NCBI GenBank assembly: GCA_003353955.1
Contig: PIVJ01000013.1
Span: 1-46,546, forward strand
Length of the DNA stretch: 46,546 nt
Direction of reading: 5' to 3'
Source: Bacteroidota bacterium
Lineage (GTDB): Bacteria; Bacteroidota; Bacteroidia; Bacteroidales; GCA-2711565
Shown here: piece by piece, positions 1 to 9,313 of the stretch
How positions within the stretch are numbered: position 1 is the first letter of the stretch
Layout of the letters: each line of letters begins with the position of its first letter
The notes under the pieces: model-generated
Databases searched by the model: none
The model's input: the letters and a program-made list of their open reading frames with translations, nothing else
Told to the model about the DNA's origin: nothing
Position numbers and translations under genes: made by a program

Positions 1-3
1 ATT

Positions 4-91
4 TATATTTGCCATGAGAGAAAGTTTTTTTGTTAGAAAGCCTCAAAGGTATTTTGAGTTACTGAGATTCTTTCTCTCTTTTTTGTTTTTT
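4..91 (+). ncRNA. Candidate ~70-nt small RNA with its own promoter and terminator
   Basis: A perfect Bacteroidota -7 box (TATATTTG, 4-11) would start transcription near 16-18. From there GAGAGAAAG (16-24) pairs with CTTTCTCTC (70-78), enclosing a second hairpin CTCAAA (42-47)/TTTGAG (53-58). The outer stem runs straight into two T runs (79-91), as in an intrinsic terminator. Start, fold and end therefore fit one short structured RNA. A 38-codon reading frame beginning at 14 overlaps it but would lose its start codon if transcription begins at 16. The window begins at base 1, so the feature could instead be the tail of something longer. Confidence 0.35.
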
Positions 92-206
92 TATAAAACG
101 TTTAGGACGCTATTGATTTTAAAATGTTAATTAATAGAAAAGGATATTTTGATAAGCATCCAAGGTCATAAATATAGATATAATTGATATACTAAGTGAG
201 TTTAAC

Positions 207-237
207 AAAAAAAGCCTGCCTAAAAATCAGGCAAGCT
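207..237 (-). terminator. Intrinsic terminator of the tRNA-Phe transcript
   Basis: Read on the minus strand, a 9-bp stem (213-221 with 229-237, one G-T pair) with a 7-nt loop is followed by seven T residues. It lies only a few bases beyond the 3' CCA of the tRNA and is a textbook rho-independent terminator. Confidence 0.85.
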
Positions 238-243
238 TTAAGG

Positions 244-319
<76 letters not shown>

Positions 320-335
320 TCCTATTTTGGTGGCG

Positions 336-343
336 CAAATTTA
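336..343 (-). promoter_or_regulatory. -7 promoter box for tRNA-Phe
   Basis: TAAATTTG on the minus strand matches the Bacteroidota -7 consensus TAnnTTTG. It would start transcription about ten bases before the mature tRNA 5' end. No clear -33 TTG is seen. Confidence 0.55.
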
Positions 344-406
344 CAGAAGATTTTTTTAATTCAGAAATTTTTCTTTTAAAATCAATGAAATTTTGAGGCT
401 TATACT

Positions 407-414
407 TACTTTTG
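407..414 (+). promoter_or_regulatory. -7 promoter box for the coaX-led gene run
   Basis: TACTTTTG fits TAnnTTTG and lies 26 bases before the coaX ATG. A TTTTG at 391-395 is closer than a normal -33 element, so only the -7 half is convincing. Confidence 0.45.
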
Positions 415-440
415 TAAGCTTACCTTATTGATTTACATTG

Positions 441-1166
441 ATGAAACTAGCAATTGACATTGGCAATACCTTTACAAAGCTAGCTATCTTTGAGCAAACT
501 GAAATAATTAAATTATATCATTTTAAGCAATTTAGTATTAAGGAACTATATCAGATTGAGGCGGATTATTCGAATATTAATTCAGCTATAGTTTCAACTG
601 TGAATAAACTTCCGCAAGCACTAAAAGGCTATTTATATAAAAACTATCATTTTATTGAGTTAAATAGCAATACGCCTATTCCAATTGTTAACAAATATAA
701 AACACCTGAAACGCTAGGTAATGATCGTTTAGCAGCTGTAGTAGCTGGTGCGAGTTTATACCCAAATCAGAATGTATTGGTAATTGACGCAGGTTCATGT
801 ATAACCTTCGATTTTGTAAACCGTAAAAATGAATACATCGGTGGTTCCATTTCTCCTGGAATTCAGATTCGATTCAAAGCAATGAATTCATTTACACAAA
901 ATCTTCCTTTAATTGAATATAAGAAATTTGATTATTTGATAGGGTCAACTACTGAGGAGTCAATCTTATCAGGTGTGCTCAATGGCGTTTTAAACGAAAT
1001 TGATGGAATAATTACGTCTTATAAGGGAAATTATGAAAATTTAACAATAATATTAGGTGGAGGAGATTATATTTGTTTTGATAAAAGACTAAAAAATAAC
1101 ATCTTTGCAATCCCCAATATAGTATTGCTGGGATTAAACGTAATTTTAGATTTTAATGATAATTAA
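441..1166 (+). CDS. coaX: Type III pantothenate kinase
   Basis: Phosphorylates pantothenate in the first committed step of coenzyme A synthesis, in the cytosol. The 241-residue product has the type III (CoaX) signatures of the ASKHA fold: N-terminal phosphate loop DIGNTFTKLAIF (residues 6-17), GNDRLAAV near 95-102, IDAGSCITFDF near 115-125, GGSISPG near 135-141 and a late LGGGD. Length is normal for the family. The frame is open from a TTG three bases earlier, but ATG 441 gives the conserved MKLAIDIGN start. It heads a tightly packed rightward run and overlaps the next gene by 11 bp. No type I or II kinase is in the window. Confidence 0.93.
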   Translation: MKLAIDIGNTFTKLAIFEQTEIIKLYHFKQFSIKELYQIEADYSNINSAIVSTVNKLPQALKGYLYKNYHFIELNSNTPIPIVNKYKTPETLGNDRLAAVVAGASLYPNQNVLVIDAGSCITFDFVNRKNEYIGGSISPGIQIRFKAMNSFTQNLPLIEYKKFDYLIGSTTEESILSGVLNGVLNEIDGIITSYKGNYENLTIILGGGDYICFDKRLKNNIFAIPNIVLLGLNVILDFNDN

Positions 1167-2439
1167 AAACGTAAGGTTTAGGGTCTTAATATTTATGGTG
1201 GCATTCATAGTTAATTCATCTTTGTTGGCACAAACAAGATCAACATCTCCCTATTCGATATTTGGACTGGGAGATATAAGCAATTCATTTAATGTGAAGA
1301 GTCTATCGATGGGTGGTATTAGTTATTCCTTGGCTGAAAATAGTGCTATTCATTTTGCTAATCCGGCTTCTTATGCTTCATTTGACACCCTTTCTTTTAT
1401 TTTTGATGCGGGCTTATTAGCTAATAATGTCCGCTTAAGAAATTCATCGATTTCAGAACAAACCAGTTATGCATCAATCAGTTATGTAACTCTTGGTTTT
1501 TCAATCAATAAATGGTGGAAAACAAGTATGGGATTGCTCCCTTATAGTAATGTTGGCTATACTTATGGGTACATTAAAGAGACTGAAGACATTGGAGATG
1601 TTCAGTATTATCATGAAGGTTCTGGGGGTATAAATCAATTTTATTGGGGCCATGCTTTTAAAATTGGGGAAAACATCTCTGTGGGTGTCAACCTAGGGTA
1701 TTATTTTGGTAGTGCTGATAATATACGTGCCGTTGGCTTTATTAATTCTGTTAATTATATCAGTACACACATAAGCAATTCTCTTTCAGTGAATGATTTC
1801 TTTATTAATTATGGGATGCAATATAAAGCATCAATTAAAGATGATATCTCCATTGTTCTTAGTGCTGTTTATAATGGTAAGTCTACATTAAAAGCATCTC
1901 AAGAAACGCTTGTAAGATCCTTTTTCCCATCGGTAAATAATATAGAAAACTTTAGGGATACAATTTCTCATGAGATATTAGATGGTACTGTTGTATTACC
2001 AGGAGATATTGGATTTGGATTTATGCTTCAACGCAAAGATCATTGGAAAATTGGGGCTGAGTTTCAAAAGCAATATTGGAAAGATTTTCAATCAATTGGT
2101 TCAACCGAATCTTTAAAAAATTCACTAAGATTCGGTTTAGGAATGGAGTTTATACCAAACTTTAATAGTGTCAATTCATATTTTAGCCGGGTAAATTATC
2201 GATTTGGTATTAGGTATGAACAGACACCTATAGAACTAAATAATAACAGCATTAACGATTTTGGCATAAGTTTTGGAATAGGATTACCATTAAGAAACTC
2301 TAGATCAACCGTTAATTTAGGCTTTGAATATGGCCAAAGAGGCACTGTAAAGGATAATTTAATTCAGGAGCGGTATTTTAAGTTTGTAATTGGCGTAACA
2401 ATGCATCAACGCTGGTTTTATAAACGAAAATATAACTAA
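1156..2439 (+). CDS. Outer-membrane beta-barrel protein of unknown function
   Basis: A 427-residue protein with an N-terminal signal peptide (hydrophobic stretch ~9-22, probable cleavage after LLAQ, ~26). The remainder alternates aromatic and polar residues like a beta-barrel (e.g. SPYSIFGLGD, SMGGISYSLAENSAIHFANPAS near 47-67) and ends in GVTMHQRWFYKRKYN with a penultimate aromatic cluster. The start of the mature part resembles FadL/OMPP1-like proteins of Bacteroidota, but substrate and role are unknown. It overlaps coaX by 11 bp and precedes a TPR protein and lptC, so it is likely co-transcribed with lipopolysaccharide-export genes. Confidence 0.75.
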   Translation: MIIKNVRFRVLIFMVAFIVNSSLLAQTRSTSPYSIFGLGDISNSFNVKSLSMGGISYSLAENSAIHFANPASYASFDTLSFIFDAGLLANNVRLRNSSISEQTSYASISYVTLGFSINKWWKTSMGLLPYSNVGYTYGYIKETEDIGDVQYYHEGSGGINQFYWGHAFKIGENISVGVNLGYYFGSADNIRAVGFINSVNYISTHISNSLSVNDFFINYGMQYKASIKDDISIVLSAVYNGKSTLKASQETLVRSFFPSVNNIENFRDTISHEILDGTVVLPGDIGFGFMLQRKDHWKIGAEFQKQYWKDFQSIGSTESLKNSLRFGLGMEFIPNFNSVNSYFSRVNYRFGIRYEQTPIELNNNSINDFGISFGIGLPLRNSRSTVNLGFEYGQRGTVKDNLIQERYFKFVIGVTMHQRWFYKRKYN

Positions 2440-2453
2440 CCAATAATATTAAT

Positions 2454-3800
2454 ATGAAAGCGAAACTATTATGCATCTTATTTACTATAAGTTTAGTCTT
2501 AGTAAAAGGTCCATCGACATTTGGGCAGGATGAATCAAAATTTGGAGATAATCCCGATAAGTGTAAAATAAACATATCATTGTATCAGGAATCTTTTAGG
2601 CAATGGAAAGAAGATAATTACAAAGGTAATGCTGTTGAAGATGCTATTACACCTTGGAGATGGGTTGTTTTTAATTGCCCTGAAGCACGAGAATCCACAT
2701 TTCAAAATGGGGTAAGAATAATGGATTACCGCATTAAGAAAGAAGAAAATAATGAATTAAGAGAAAAGTATATCGATACATTACTTATGCTCTATGATAT
2801 GAGAATTCAATATTTTGGGAATGAAGGAAAAAACTTAGGTAGAAAAGGAAACGATTATTATAAGTATAGAACGAAAAATTTTGCTGAAGCAAATGCTATT
2901 TTTAAACGTTCGATCGAACTTGAAGGGAACAACTCAGTCAATGCCGTTTTGGATTATTATTTTAGAACCACTGCTAAAATGGTAAAAGAACAAGTTGTTG
3001 AAAAGTCAATTATTATGGATGCCTATGACCAGGTAAGTGAAATAATCGATTTTAATCTTAAAAAATTTGAATCTGATGCCAGAATGTTTGCAAGATGGAA
3101 AAACACCAAAGGAAGCATCGAAGCGAAATTTGAACCTTTTGCTACCTGTGAAGATTTAGTTGAGATCTATACCAAAAAGTTTGAACAAAATAACGAAGAC
3201 ATTGATTTGTTAAACAAGATAATTAGCAGATTGGATAAAAAGAGATGTGTTGAAACACAATTGTATTTCGATGTAACAATACAATTATATAATTTGAACC
3301 CAACACCTGAATCTGCATATTTTATAGGTAAAATATATCTTAGAGGTCAAGATTATAATGCGGCTCTATCTTTTTTGCAAAAAGCTACAACTTTAGAGGA
3401 CAAAGAAGAATTGGCAAAAACTCATTTTTATATTGCGAAGTGTTATCAAGCTTCGAATAATAAACGTGAAACTCGACGTAGCGTATTAAAATCACTTGAA
3501 TATAATCCTTCTAACGGATTTGCTTATATTTTGATTGGAGACTTATATGTAGCCAGCGCATCATCATGTGGTGATAATGACCTAACATCCAGAGTGGCTC
3601 ATTGGGCTGCAGTTGATAAATATGCTAAGGCAAAACGGGTTGATCCGTCTGTAACTGAAATTGCTAATAGTAGAATTAGAGAGTATTCTAAACATTTTCC
3701 TACTACTGAAACGATTTTCTTAAATAATTTAAAAGAGGGCGACTCATACCTGGTTGAATGCTGGATTAATGAAACTACGAGAATTAGAGCCGCAAAATAA
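2454..3800 (+). CDS. Secreted TPR-repeat protein
   Basis: A 448-residue protein with a signal peptide (LLCILFTISLVLVKG, mature start around GQDESKFGDNP, ~24) and helical repeats of tetratricopeptide type. The clearest are near 290-340 (PESAYFIGKIYLRGQDYNAA, then KTHFYIAKCYQASNNKRE) and NPSNGFAYILIGDLY at ~345-360. Several single cysteines are spread over the chain. It lies 14 bp after the outer-membrane protein gene and 9 bp before lptC. TPR proteins scaffold other proteins, so a periplasmic partner of the neighbouring barrel is plausible but unproven. Confidence 0.72.
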   Translation: MKAKLLCILFTISLVLVKGPSTFGQDESKFGDNPDKCKINISLYQESFRQWKEDNYKGNAVEDAITPWRWVVFNCPEARESTFQNGVRIMDYRIKKEENNELREKYIDTLLMLYDMRIQYFGNEGKNLGRKGNDYYKYRTKNFAEANAIFKRSIELEGNNSVNAVLDYYFRTTAKMVKEQVVEKSIIMDAYDQVSEIIDFNLKKFESDARMFARWKNTKGSIEAKFEPFATCEDLVEIYTKKFEQNNEDIDLLNKIISRLDKKRCVETQLYFDVTIQLYNLNPTPESAYFIGKIYLRGQDYNAALSFLQKATTLEDKEELAKTHFYIAKCYQASNNKRETRRSVLKSLEYNPSNGFAYILIGDLYVASASSCGDNDLTSRVAHWAAVDKYAKAKRVDPSVTEIANSRIREYSKHFPTTETIFLNNLKEGDSYLVECWINETTRIRAAK

Positions 3801-3809
3801 ATTGGATAA

Positions 3810-4388
3810 TTGAAACGCATAATTGCAAGCAAATTATTTATTGTAAGAAGCATTGTGGTGCTATTGAGTGCTACAATGCTTTTTGCGTGTCAGAACGATA
3901 TAAAAACTGTTTTTGCTCTGACAGGAAATGATTCAATACCCGCATCGACCACTAAAGACATGGAGTATATTCGAAGCGACTCAGGAAAAATGATCGCTAA
4001 ATTAACGAGTCCACTTATGCATAAGTATGATGGTGAGGGTTCATATATTATTTTCCCTGAAGGATTAAAGATTGAGTTTTATGATAAATATCAAAAGCTG
4101 AAATCGATATTAACCGCTGAATATGGAGTTAAATATGAAAAAAGAAAATTGCTGATAGTGAAAAAAAATGTTATTGTAATTAATTTGGCAAAGCAAGAAC
4201 AGCTTAATACAGAGGAACTGACTTGGGATGAGCAATTAAAAAAAATATATTCAGAAGTTAATGTAAAACTCACCACTCCAGATGAAGTTTTATATGGAAC
4301 TGGAATGGAATCCGATGAAAAATTCAGCAGATATGAGATTTTCAACTCAAAAGGTGAAGTTGAAATTGAAGAGAAAATAGATAAATAA
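3810..4388 (+). CDS. lptC: LPS export periplasmic protein LptC (lipoprotein form)
   Basis: LptC passes lipopolysaccharide from the LptBFG extractor to the LptA bridge in the periplasm. The 192-residue product has an N-terminal hydrophobic segment ending in a lipobox (MLFAC, Cys ~27). A beta-rich OstA-like domain follows, with YIIFPEGLKIEFYD, LTAEYGV, AKQEQLNTEELTWDEQLKKI and VKLTTPDEVLYGTGM, all typical of Bacteroidota LptC. An in-frame TAA at 3807-3809 lies directly before codon 3810, so no upstream start exists. The first usable start is TTG, since the only early ATG would remove the signal sequence. The TTG start is therefore real unless an ATT-type start is used. Confidence 0.85.
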   Translation: MKRIIASKLFIVRSIVVLLSATMLFACQNDIKTVFALTGNDSIPASTTKDMEYIRSDSGKMIAKLTSPLMHKYDGEGSYIIFPEGLKIEFYDKYQKLKSILTAEYGVKYEKRKLLIVKKNVIVINLAKQEQLNTEELTWDEQLKKIYSEVNVKLTTPDEVLYGTGMESDEKFSRYEIFNSKGEVEIEEKIDK

Positions 4389-4418
4389 ATAATAACATCT
4401 TATTTAAAATCAATTCTG

Positions 4419-5690
4419 ATGAATAACTTAACCGTTGTAATCATCACATTAATCTTTTCCGCCTTCTTTTCGGGAATCGAGATCGCATTTATTAGTTCAA
4501 ACCGCCTAAAGGTTGAATTGGATAAAAGCAGGGGATTACTTACTGCCCGAATTATATCGTCTTTTACAAATAAACCTTCAAAATTTATTGGTGCATTATT
4601 ATTAGGTAATAATCTAGCATTGGTACTTTATGGAATAGCAATGTCGCGAATTCTATCACCTTGGTTAGTAAGTCTATTTTCAATTCCACTTCAAAGTGAA
4701 TTTTTTATATTATTTACACAAACGATAATTGCTACAATTATTATCCTTGTTATCGCTGAGTTTTTGCCAAAAGTGTTATTTAGGATTAGACCTAACTTCA
4801 TTCTTAATTTTTTCGCAGTTCCGATTCAGGTTGCTTATTTTCTACTGTATCCATTCGTATTTATATTTGTTGGATTTTCTGAAGTTATTTTAAAAAAACT
4901 TTTTAGAGTGAATTTCAAGACAGAAAATTATAGTTTCAGCCCTGTTGATTTAGGAGATTACGTCAAGGAATTTACAAAAGGTAATCACGATAAAAGTGAA
5001 ATTCAACAAGAAATTCAAATATTTCAGAATGCTATAGATTTTCAAAGTATTAAATTGAGAGAATGCATGATTCCAAGAACAGAAATAATCGCATTGGAAG
5101 AAAGTGATTCGTTGGATCAATTAAGACATCGCTTTATCGAAACAGGACATTCAAAAATATTAATCTATAGAGAAAATATCGATACTATTATTGGCTATAC
5201 GCATTCTTACGATATGTTCAGAAAGCCAATAGATATACAATCAATTGTACGTTCTATAATTATTGTACCAGAGACGATGCTGGCAAATAAAGTGCTGTCA
5301 ATGATGGTTAAGAATAATAAGAGCGTAGCTGTTGTAGTAGATGAATTTGGTGGGACTTCGGGTATGATTACCATGGAAGATATTATTGAAGAAATATTTG
5401 GCGAAATCGAAGACGAACACGATACTGAGGATCTTATAGAAAAACGTATTAGTGAAGATGAGTTTATACTTTCCGGCAGACTCGAAATAGACTACCTGAA
5501 TCAAAAGTATGATCTATCAATTCCAACATCAGAAGAGTTTGAGACACTTGCCGGCTATATAGTTCATAATTATGAAAGCATCCCCTTAGTTAATGAAAGT
5601 ATTATTGTTGATACCTTTAGTTTTAAAATCCTTAAAGCCGAAAAAACCCGAATTGAACTTGTACAACTTAAAAACAACCGATTTGGGTAA
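4419..5690 (+). CDS. CorC/HlyC-family membrane protein with CBS pair (GldE-like)
   Basis: A 423-residue CNNM/CorC-type protein. Three to four transmembrane helices (residues ~1-22, ~60-80, ~97-118, ~130-155) form the DUF21 domain, with FSAFFSGIEIAFISSNRLKVE at the start. Two cytoplasmic CBS domains follow (~205-325; VVVDEFGGTSGMITMEDIIEEIFGEI is the family hallmark), then a C-terminal transporter-associated CorC_HlyC domain (~335-420). Relatives include Mg/Co efflux regulators and GldE of gliding bacteria. Which one applies cannot be decided here. It sits 30 bp after lptC in the same run. Confidence 0.85.
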   Translation: MNNLTVVIITLIFSAFFSGIEIAFISSNRLKVELDKSRGLLTARIISSFTNKPSKFIGALLLGNNLALVLYGIAMSRILSPWLVSLFSIPLQSEFFILFTQTIIATIIILVIAEFLPKVLFRIRPNFILNFFAVPIQVAYFLLYPFVFIFVGFSEVILKKLFRVNFKTENYSFSPVDLGDYVKEFTKGNHDKSEIQQEIQIFQNAIDFQSIKLRECMIPRTEIIALEESDSLDQLRHRFIETGHSKILIYRENIDTIIGYTHSYDMFRKPIDIQSIVRSIIIVPETMLANKVLSMMVKNNKSVAVVVDEFGGTSGMITMEDIIEEIFGEIEDEHDTEDLIEKRISEDEFILSGRLEIDYLNQKYDLSIPTSEEFETLAGYIVHNYESIPLVNESIIVDTFSFKILKAEKTRIELVQLKNNRFG

Positions 5691-5861
5691 CTGTTTGTTA
5701 CCAATTATCTAAGAAAATTATTCTTTTTTCTTTCTGCATTCAAGTTAATTATTAGTAAAAACAAATCATCTTTTCATAACTCACAAAATAGCTGATGGTT
5801 AGGTGTGTTTCCCATACCTATGCTTTATGTTTTTTTCTTTTTAATTATGAACTTTCTGTTG

Positions 5862-5869
5862 TACATTTG
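5862..5869 (+). promoter_or_regulatory. -7 promoter box for the ppiD-like gene
   Basis: TACATTTG fits TAnnTTTG and lies 24 bases before ATG 5894. It falls inside the longer open frame that begins at 5795, which argues that the longer start is not used and that this gene has its own promoter. Confidence 0.5.
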
Positions 5870-5893
5870 CAAACTCAAAAAACGTATAGTAAG

Positions 5894-8005
5894 ATGGCTG
5901 TAATTGGAAAAATCAGAAAACATTCAGGATTATTGGTAATTGTTATTGGTGTCGCGTTAGCGGCGTTTGTATTAGGTGACTTATCTAAAACACAAACAAA
6001 GCAAAAAAACTACATTGGTGAGATTAACGGTGAAAAGATTTCTTATCAGGAATATAATAACAGATATAATCAAAGCCTGGAATATGAGAAGCAAAGATTA
6101 GGAAAGCAAACCCTAACAGCAGCAGAAAGTTTTAATGTCAGACAAACAACATGGAATCAATTTCTTTATGACATAATAATGGGCGAAGAATTTGCCAAGG
6201 TTGGACTGGCAGTTACATCCGATGAACTATTCGAATTAGTTCAAGGAAGCAATCCTCATAGATTTATCGTTCAATATTTTGCCAATCCAAACACCGGAGA
6301 ATTCGATGTTTCTTTGGTTCTTAACATGTTACAGAATTTAGATCAAATGGATCCGGCTTCCATCCAGCAATGGCTTCAGATAGAGCAATCAATCAAGGCT
6401 GATCAGTTAACTCAAAAATTCTCAAATCTGGTAAAGAGTGGTTTTTATACTCCTTATGATTTCGCCCAACTTGAGCATCAAATGCAAACACAAGAAGTTA
6501 CAGTAAGATTAATGTCAAAACAATATTCTTCAATCGCTGATAGCCTGATTACAGTTAGCGATAGTGAGATTAAGGATTATTATAATGACCATATTGACGA
6601 TTTCCAACAACTCGAAGAATTAAGAGATATTGATTATGTTATGTTTGAAGTTAAACCTTCATTGTTGGACAGGATAGATGCAACCAATGAAATAAATGAG
6701 ATTTATGAAGAGTTTAAAATCACCGATGATATTATCACATTTGTAAATTCAGTTTCTGACAATCGTTATGACAGTACATTCTTCAAAAAAGGAGAATTAC
6801 CGGTTCAAATTGATGAGCCTCTTTTTAATGCTGCCGTTGGTACTTATGTTGATGCATTTTTAGATAATGATGTTTATTATGTAGCACGCTTGATGGATGC
6901 ACAGGTTAGACCGGATTCTATGAAAGCCACCCATATTTTGATTGGATATATGGGAGCTCAATTTGCAGGTCCTGAAATTATCAGAACAAAAGAAGAAGCT
7001 AAAATTTTAGCTGACAGTATCTATAATGTTGTCAGAAGCAATAAGGGTAAAATCAATGAATTAGCACGCACTATATCGGATGATCCAACGGCACTTGATA
7101 ACGATGGAAATACCGGCTGGTTTCCGGATATGGCGATGGTTGGATCCTTTAATAATGCAGTATTGAACAATCCAATTAATGATGTCGTAATTACCGAAAC
7201 CTCATTTGGATATCATATTATTCAGGTTACTGGTAAAAAGAATTATAGTAGAAAAATTAGGGTGGCGATCATCAATAGATCTATTGAAGCTAGTGGACAA
7301 ACTTTTCAGGATGTTTATACCGAGGCAAGTAAATTTGCAGCAATAAATACCACACCAGAATTATTTGAAAATGCTATTATTGAAGCGGGATTAAATAAAA
7401 GAAGTGCTCCGGGATTACGCTTAATGAGTAATTATATTGCCGGAATCGAATATCCAAGAAGTATTATTCGCTGGGCTTTTGAAGATGAATCAGAAGAAGG
7501 AAGCATTTCTCCAATATTTGATTTCGAAGGAAAATATATTGTGGCAATAGTTACAAATACTGCTGAGAAAGGTGATCTTCCTTATGATGAAGTTTCCGAG
7601 TTAGCTTCCAGATCTTTAATGAATGAAAAGAAATTTGAATATATCCAAAACCTCATTGGTGGTGCAACAGATGTTGATCAAGCAGCTTTAAAACTTGGAC
7701 TTACAATTGAAGAGTTTAAATTAAATCTGGCATTTCCAAATATTGAGTTATATGGTAGAGAGCCAACTGTTGTAGGGGAGGCATTTGCATTAAGCCAGGG
7801 AGCAAGTTCCTCTTTAATTAAAGGAAATAGGGGGGCATTCATGATGTCTGTTGTTGATATTTTACCCGCCTCTGAAGTTATAGATTTGGAAATTTATAAA
7901 AATCAATTGCAACTAATTTTTGAAAATAGATTGGCCAGAAATCTTATCTACTTATCCCTTCAAGAAACTTCGGATATTGAAGATAATAGATATCTTTTCT
8001 ATTAA
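5894..8005 (+). CDS. PpiD-like membrane-anchored peptidyl-prolyl isomerase (SurA_N + parvulin)
   Basis: Periplasmic folding factor for envelope proteins. From ATG 5894 it is 703 residues: a short cytoplasmic MAVIGKIRKHSG, one transmembrane anchor (~12-31), a SurA_N-like domain with two halves separated by helical arms (~38-330), and a parvulin rotamase domain (~343-450). The rotamase contains MKATHILIGYM, DDPTALDNDGNTGWFPD and ITETSFGYHIIQV. A ~240-residue tail ends the protein. This is the usual Bacteroidota PpiD layout. The frame stays open to 5795, but that extension is Cys/Phe-rich, overlaps the promoter box and is not expected in the family. It ends the rightward envelope run and converges on rodA. 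Confidence 0.9.
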   Translation: MAVIGKIRKHSGLLVIVIGVALAAFVLGDLSKTQTKQKNYIGEINGEKISYQEYNNRYNQSLEYEKQRLGKQTLTAAESFNVRQTTWNQFLYDIIMGEEFAKVGLAVTSDELFELVQGSNPHRFIVQYFANPNTGEFDVSLVLNMLQNLDQMDPASIQQWLQIEQSIKADQLTQKFSNLVKSGFYTPYDFAQLEHQMQTQEVTVRLMSKQYSSIADSLITVSDSEIKDYYNDHIDDFQQLEELRDIDYVMFEVKPSLLDRIDATNEINEIYEEFKITDDIITFVNSVSDNRYDSTFFKKGELPVQIDEPLFNAAVGTYVDAFLDNDVYYVARLMDAQVRPDSMKATHILIGYMGAQFAGPEIIRTKEEAKILADSIYNVVRSNKGKINELARTISDDPTALDNDGNTGWFPDMAMVGSFNNAVLNNPINDVVITETSFGYHIIQVTGKKNYSRKIRVAIINRSIEASGQTFQDVYTEASKFAAINTTPELFENAIIEAGLNKRSAPGLRLMSNYIAGIEYPRSIIRWAFEDESEEGSISPIFDFEGKYIVAIVTNTAEKGDLPYDEVSELASRSLMNEKKFEYIQNLIGGATDVDQAALKLGLTIEEFKLNLAFPNIELYGREPTVVGEAFALSQGASSSLIKGNRGAFMMSVVDILPASEVIDLEIYKNQLQLIFENRLARNLIYLSLQETSDIEDNRYLFY

Positions 8006-8053
8006 AAAATAGAATCTCAGAAAGGCGGCGGTTAATTAATCATCACCTTTTTT

Positions 8054-9313
8054 TTATAAAATTTCCAAGCGAGAAGCATCTTGTCTGATAAAAATAAATA
8101 GCAAGATGGTAAATGACCATAGTGAAGATCCTCCATAACTTATAAATGGCAAAGGGATTCCAATCACAGGTGCAAGACCGATGGTCATTCCAATATTTAC
8201 GATAAAATGAAAAAATAATATTGAGGCTACACTATAGCCATAAATTCTGCTATAAACCGAGCGTTGACGCTCGGCTAAAATTATTAATCGAGAAAACAGT
8301 GAAAGAAATAAAATGATGACCATTGAACTTCCAACAAAGCCCCATTCTTCACCTATTGTACAAAAAATAAAATCTGTGCTTTGTTCAGGAACAAAATTAA
8401 ATTTTGTTTGCGTACCCTTTAAATAACCCTTTCCAGAAAACCCACCACTACCAATCGCTATTTTAGATTGATTTACATTGTATCCTGCCCCTTTGGGATC
8501 AGACTCTTTTCCAATTAAAACATTAATTCTTTTCTTTTGATGATGTTCAAAAATGTTTTCAAACACATAATCTACACTATAAACATAGGCTGATCCCAAT
8601 GTAAAAACGATTATTAAAATGGGCAAACTCCCTTTTAATCTAAAGTTTTTTAAATAATAAATAAATATAAATCCAAAGTAGATGGCGATTACCAAATACT
8701 TGTTTAATAGCAAGGTCGCTAGAAATAATATAATCGCTAATAACCCTACTAAAATAAATTTTGCAGATAACCCCTCTCGATAAAGCACAATCATGAATGC
8801 GAAATAAACCAATGCAGAACCTGTATCAGGTTGCATTAATATGAGTGATGCCGGAACGGCAATAATAGTTCCACTTATGATTAAATTTTTAAAATTTAGT
8901 AAACTTCGGTTTAAGCCGCTTAAGAATTTAGTCAAAGCGAGCCCGGTAGCAAATTTTGCAAATTCAGAAGGTTGTAATGCAAACTCGCCTATTTGAAACC
9001 AGGATCTGGAACCCGCTATTTTGGTTCCAATTAACAATACGGCTATCAATGACAAAAGAGAGAGAATATAAATCAAATAAGAGAATGTTAAAAAAAGTTT
9101 TGAATCAATCATTAATAAGATGAATGAGATAACAATGGATGCGCCGATCCAAATTAACTGTTTACCATAACGCTGGCTTACATCAAAAATGTTTTGATGG
9201 GCTTCATCATAAACAGCAGAATAAATATTTATCCAACCGATAAATATCAGTAATAAATATATAAAAACTGTGAGCCAGTCAATATTATAAAACGTGCTTT
9301 CTCTTATTCTCAA
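8054..9313 (-). CDS. rodA: Rod-shape-determining peptidoglycan glycosyltransferase RodA
   Basis: SEDS-family polymerase that makes lateral-wall peptidoglycan with PBP2. The 419-residue protein has about ten transmembrane helices. It carries the SEDS motifs IAGSRSWFQIGEFALQPSEFAK (~100-120), QPDTGSALVYF (~160-170), a long extracellular loop ending in FVPEQSTDFIFCTIGEEWGF (~308-328) and the C-terminal IPLPFISYGGSS. Its ATG overlaps the stop of mrdA by 4 bp, so translation is probably coupled. mreBCD, often found upstream of this pair, are not in the window. Confidence 0.95.
   Translation of the reverse strand: MRIRESTFYNIDWLTVFIYLLLIFIGWINIYSAVYDEAHQNIFDVSQRYGKQLIWIGASIVISFILLMIDSKLFLTFSYLIYILSLLSLIAVLLIGTKIAGSRSWFQIGEFALQPSEFAKFATGLALTKFLSGLNRSLLNFKNLIISGTIIAVPASLILMQPDTGSALVYFAFMIVLYREGLSAKFILVGLLAIILFLATLLLNKYLVIAIYFGFIFIYYLKNFRLKGSLPILIIVFTLGSAYVYSVDYVFENIFEHHQKKRINVLIGKESDPKGAGYNVNQSKIAIGSGGFSGKGYLKGTQTKFNFVPEQSTDFIFCTIGEEWGFVGSSMVIILFLSLFSRLIILAERQRSVYSRIYGYSVASILFFHFIVNIGMTIGLAPVIGIPLPFISYGGSSLWSFTILLFIFIRQDASRLEIL

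Noticed and set aside
96-109. 14-bp sequence AAAACGTTTAGGAC repeated at 25362-25375
   Set aside because: In an AT-rich 46-kb window a few 14-bp matches are expected by chance, and no longer similarity surrounds them.
5795-5893. N-terminal extension of the PpiD-like protein
   Set aside because: It overlaps a -7 promoter box, is unlike the family N-terminus and places an odd hydrophobic Cys-rich segment before the true anchor.
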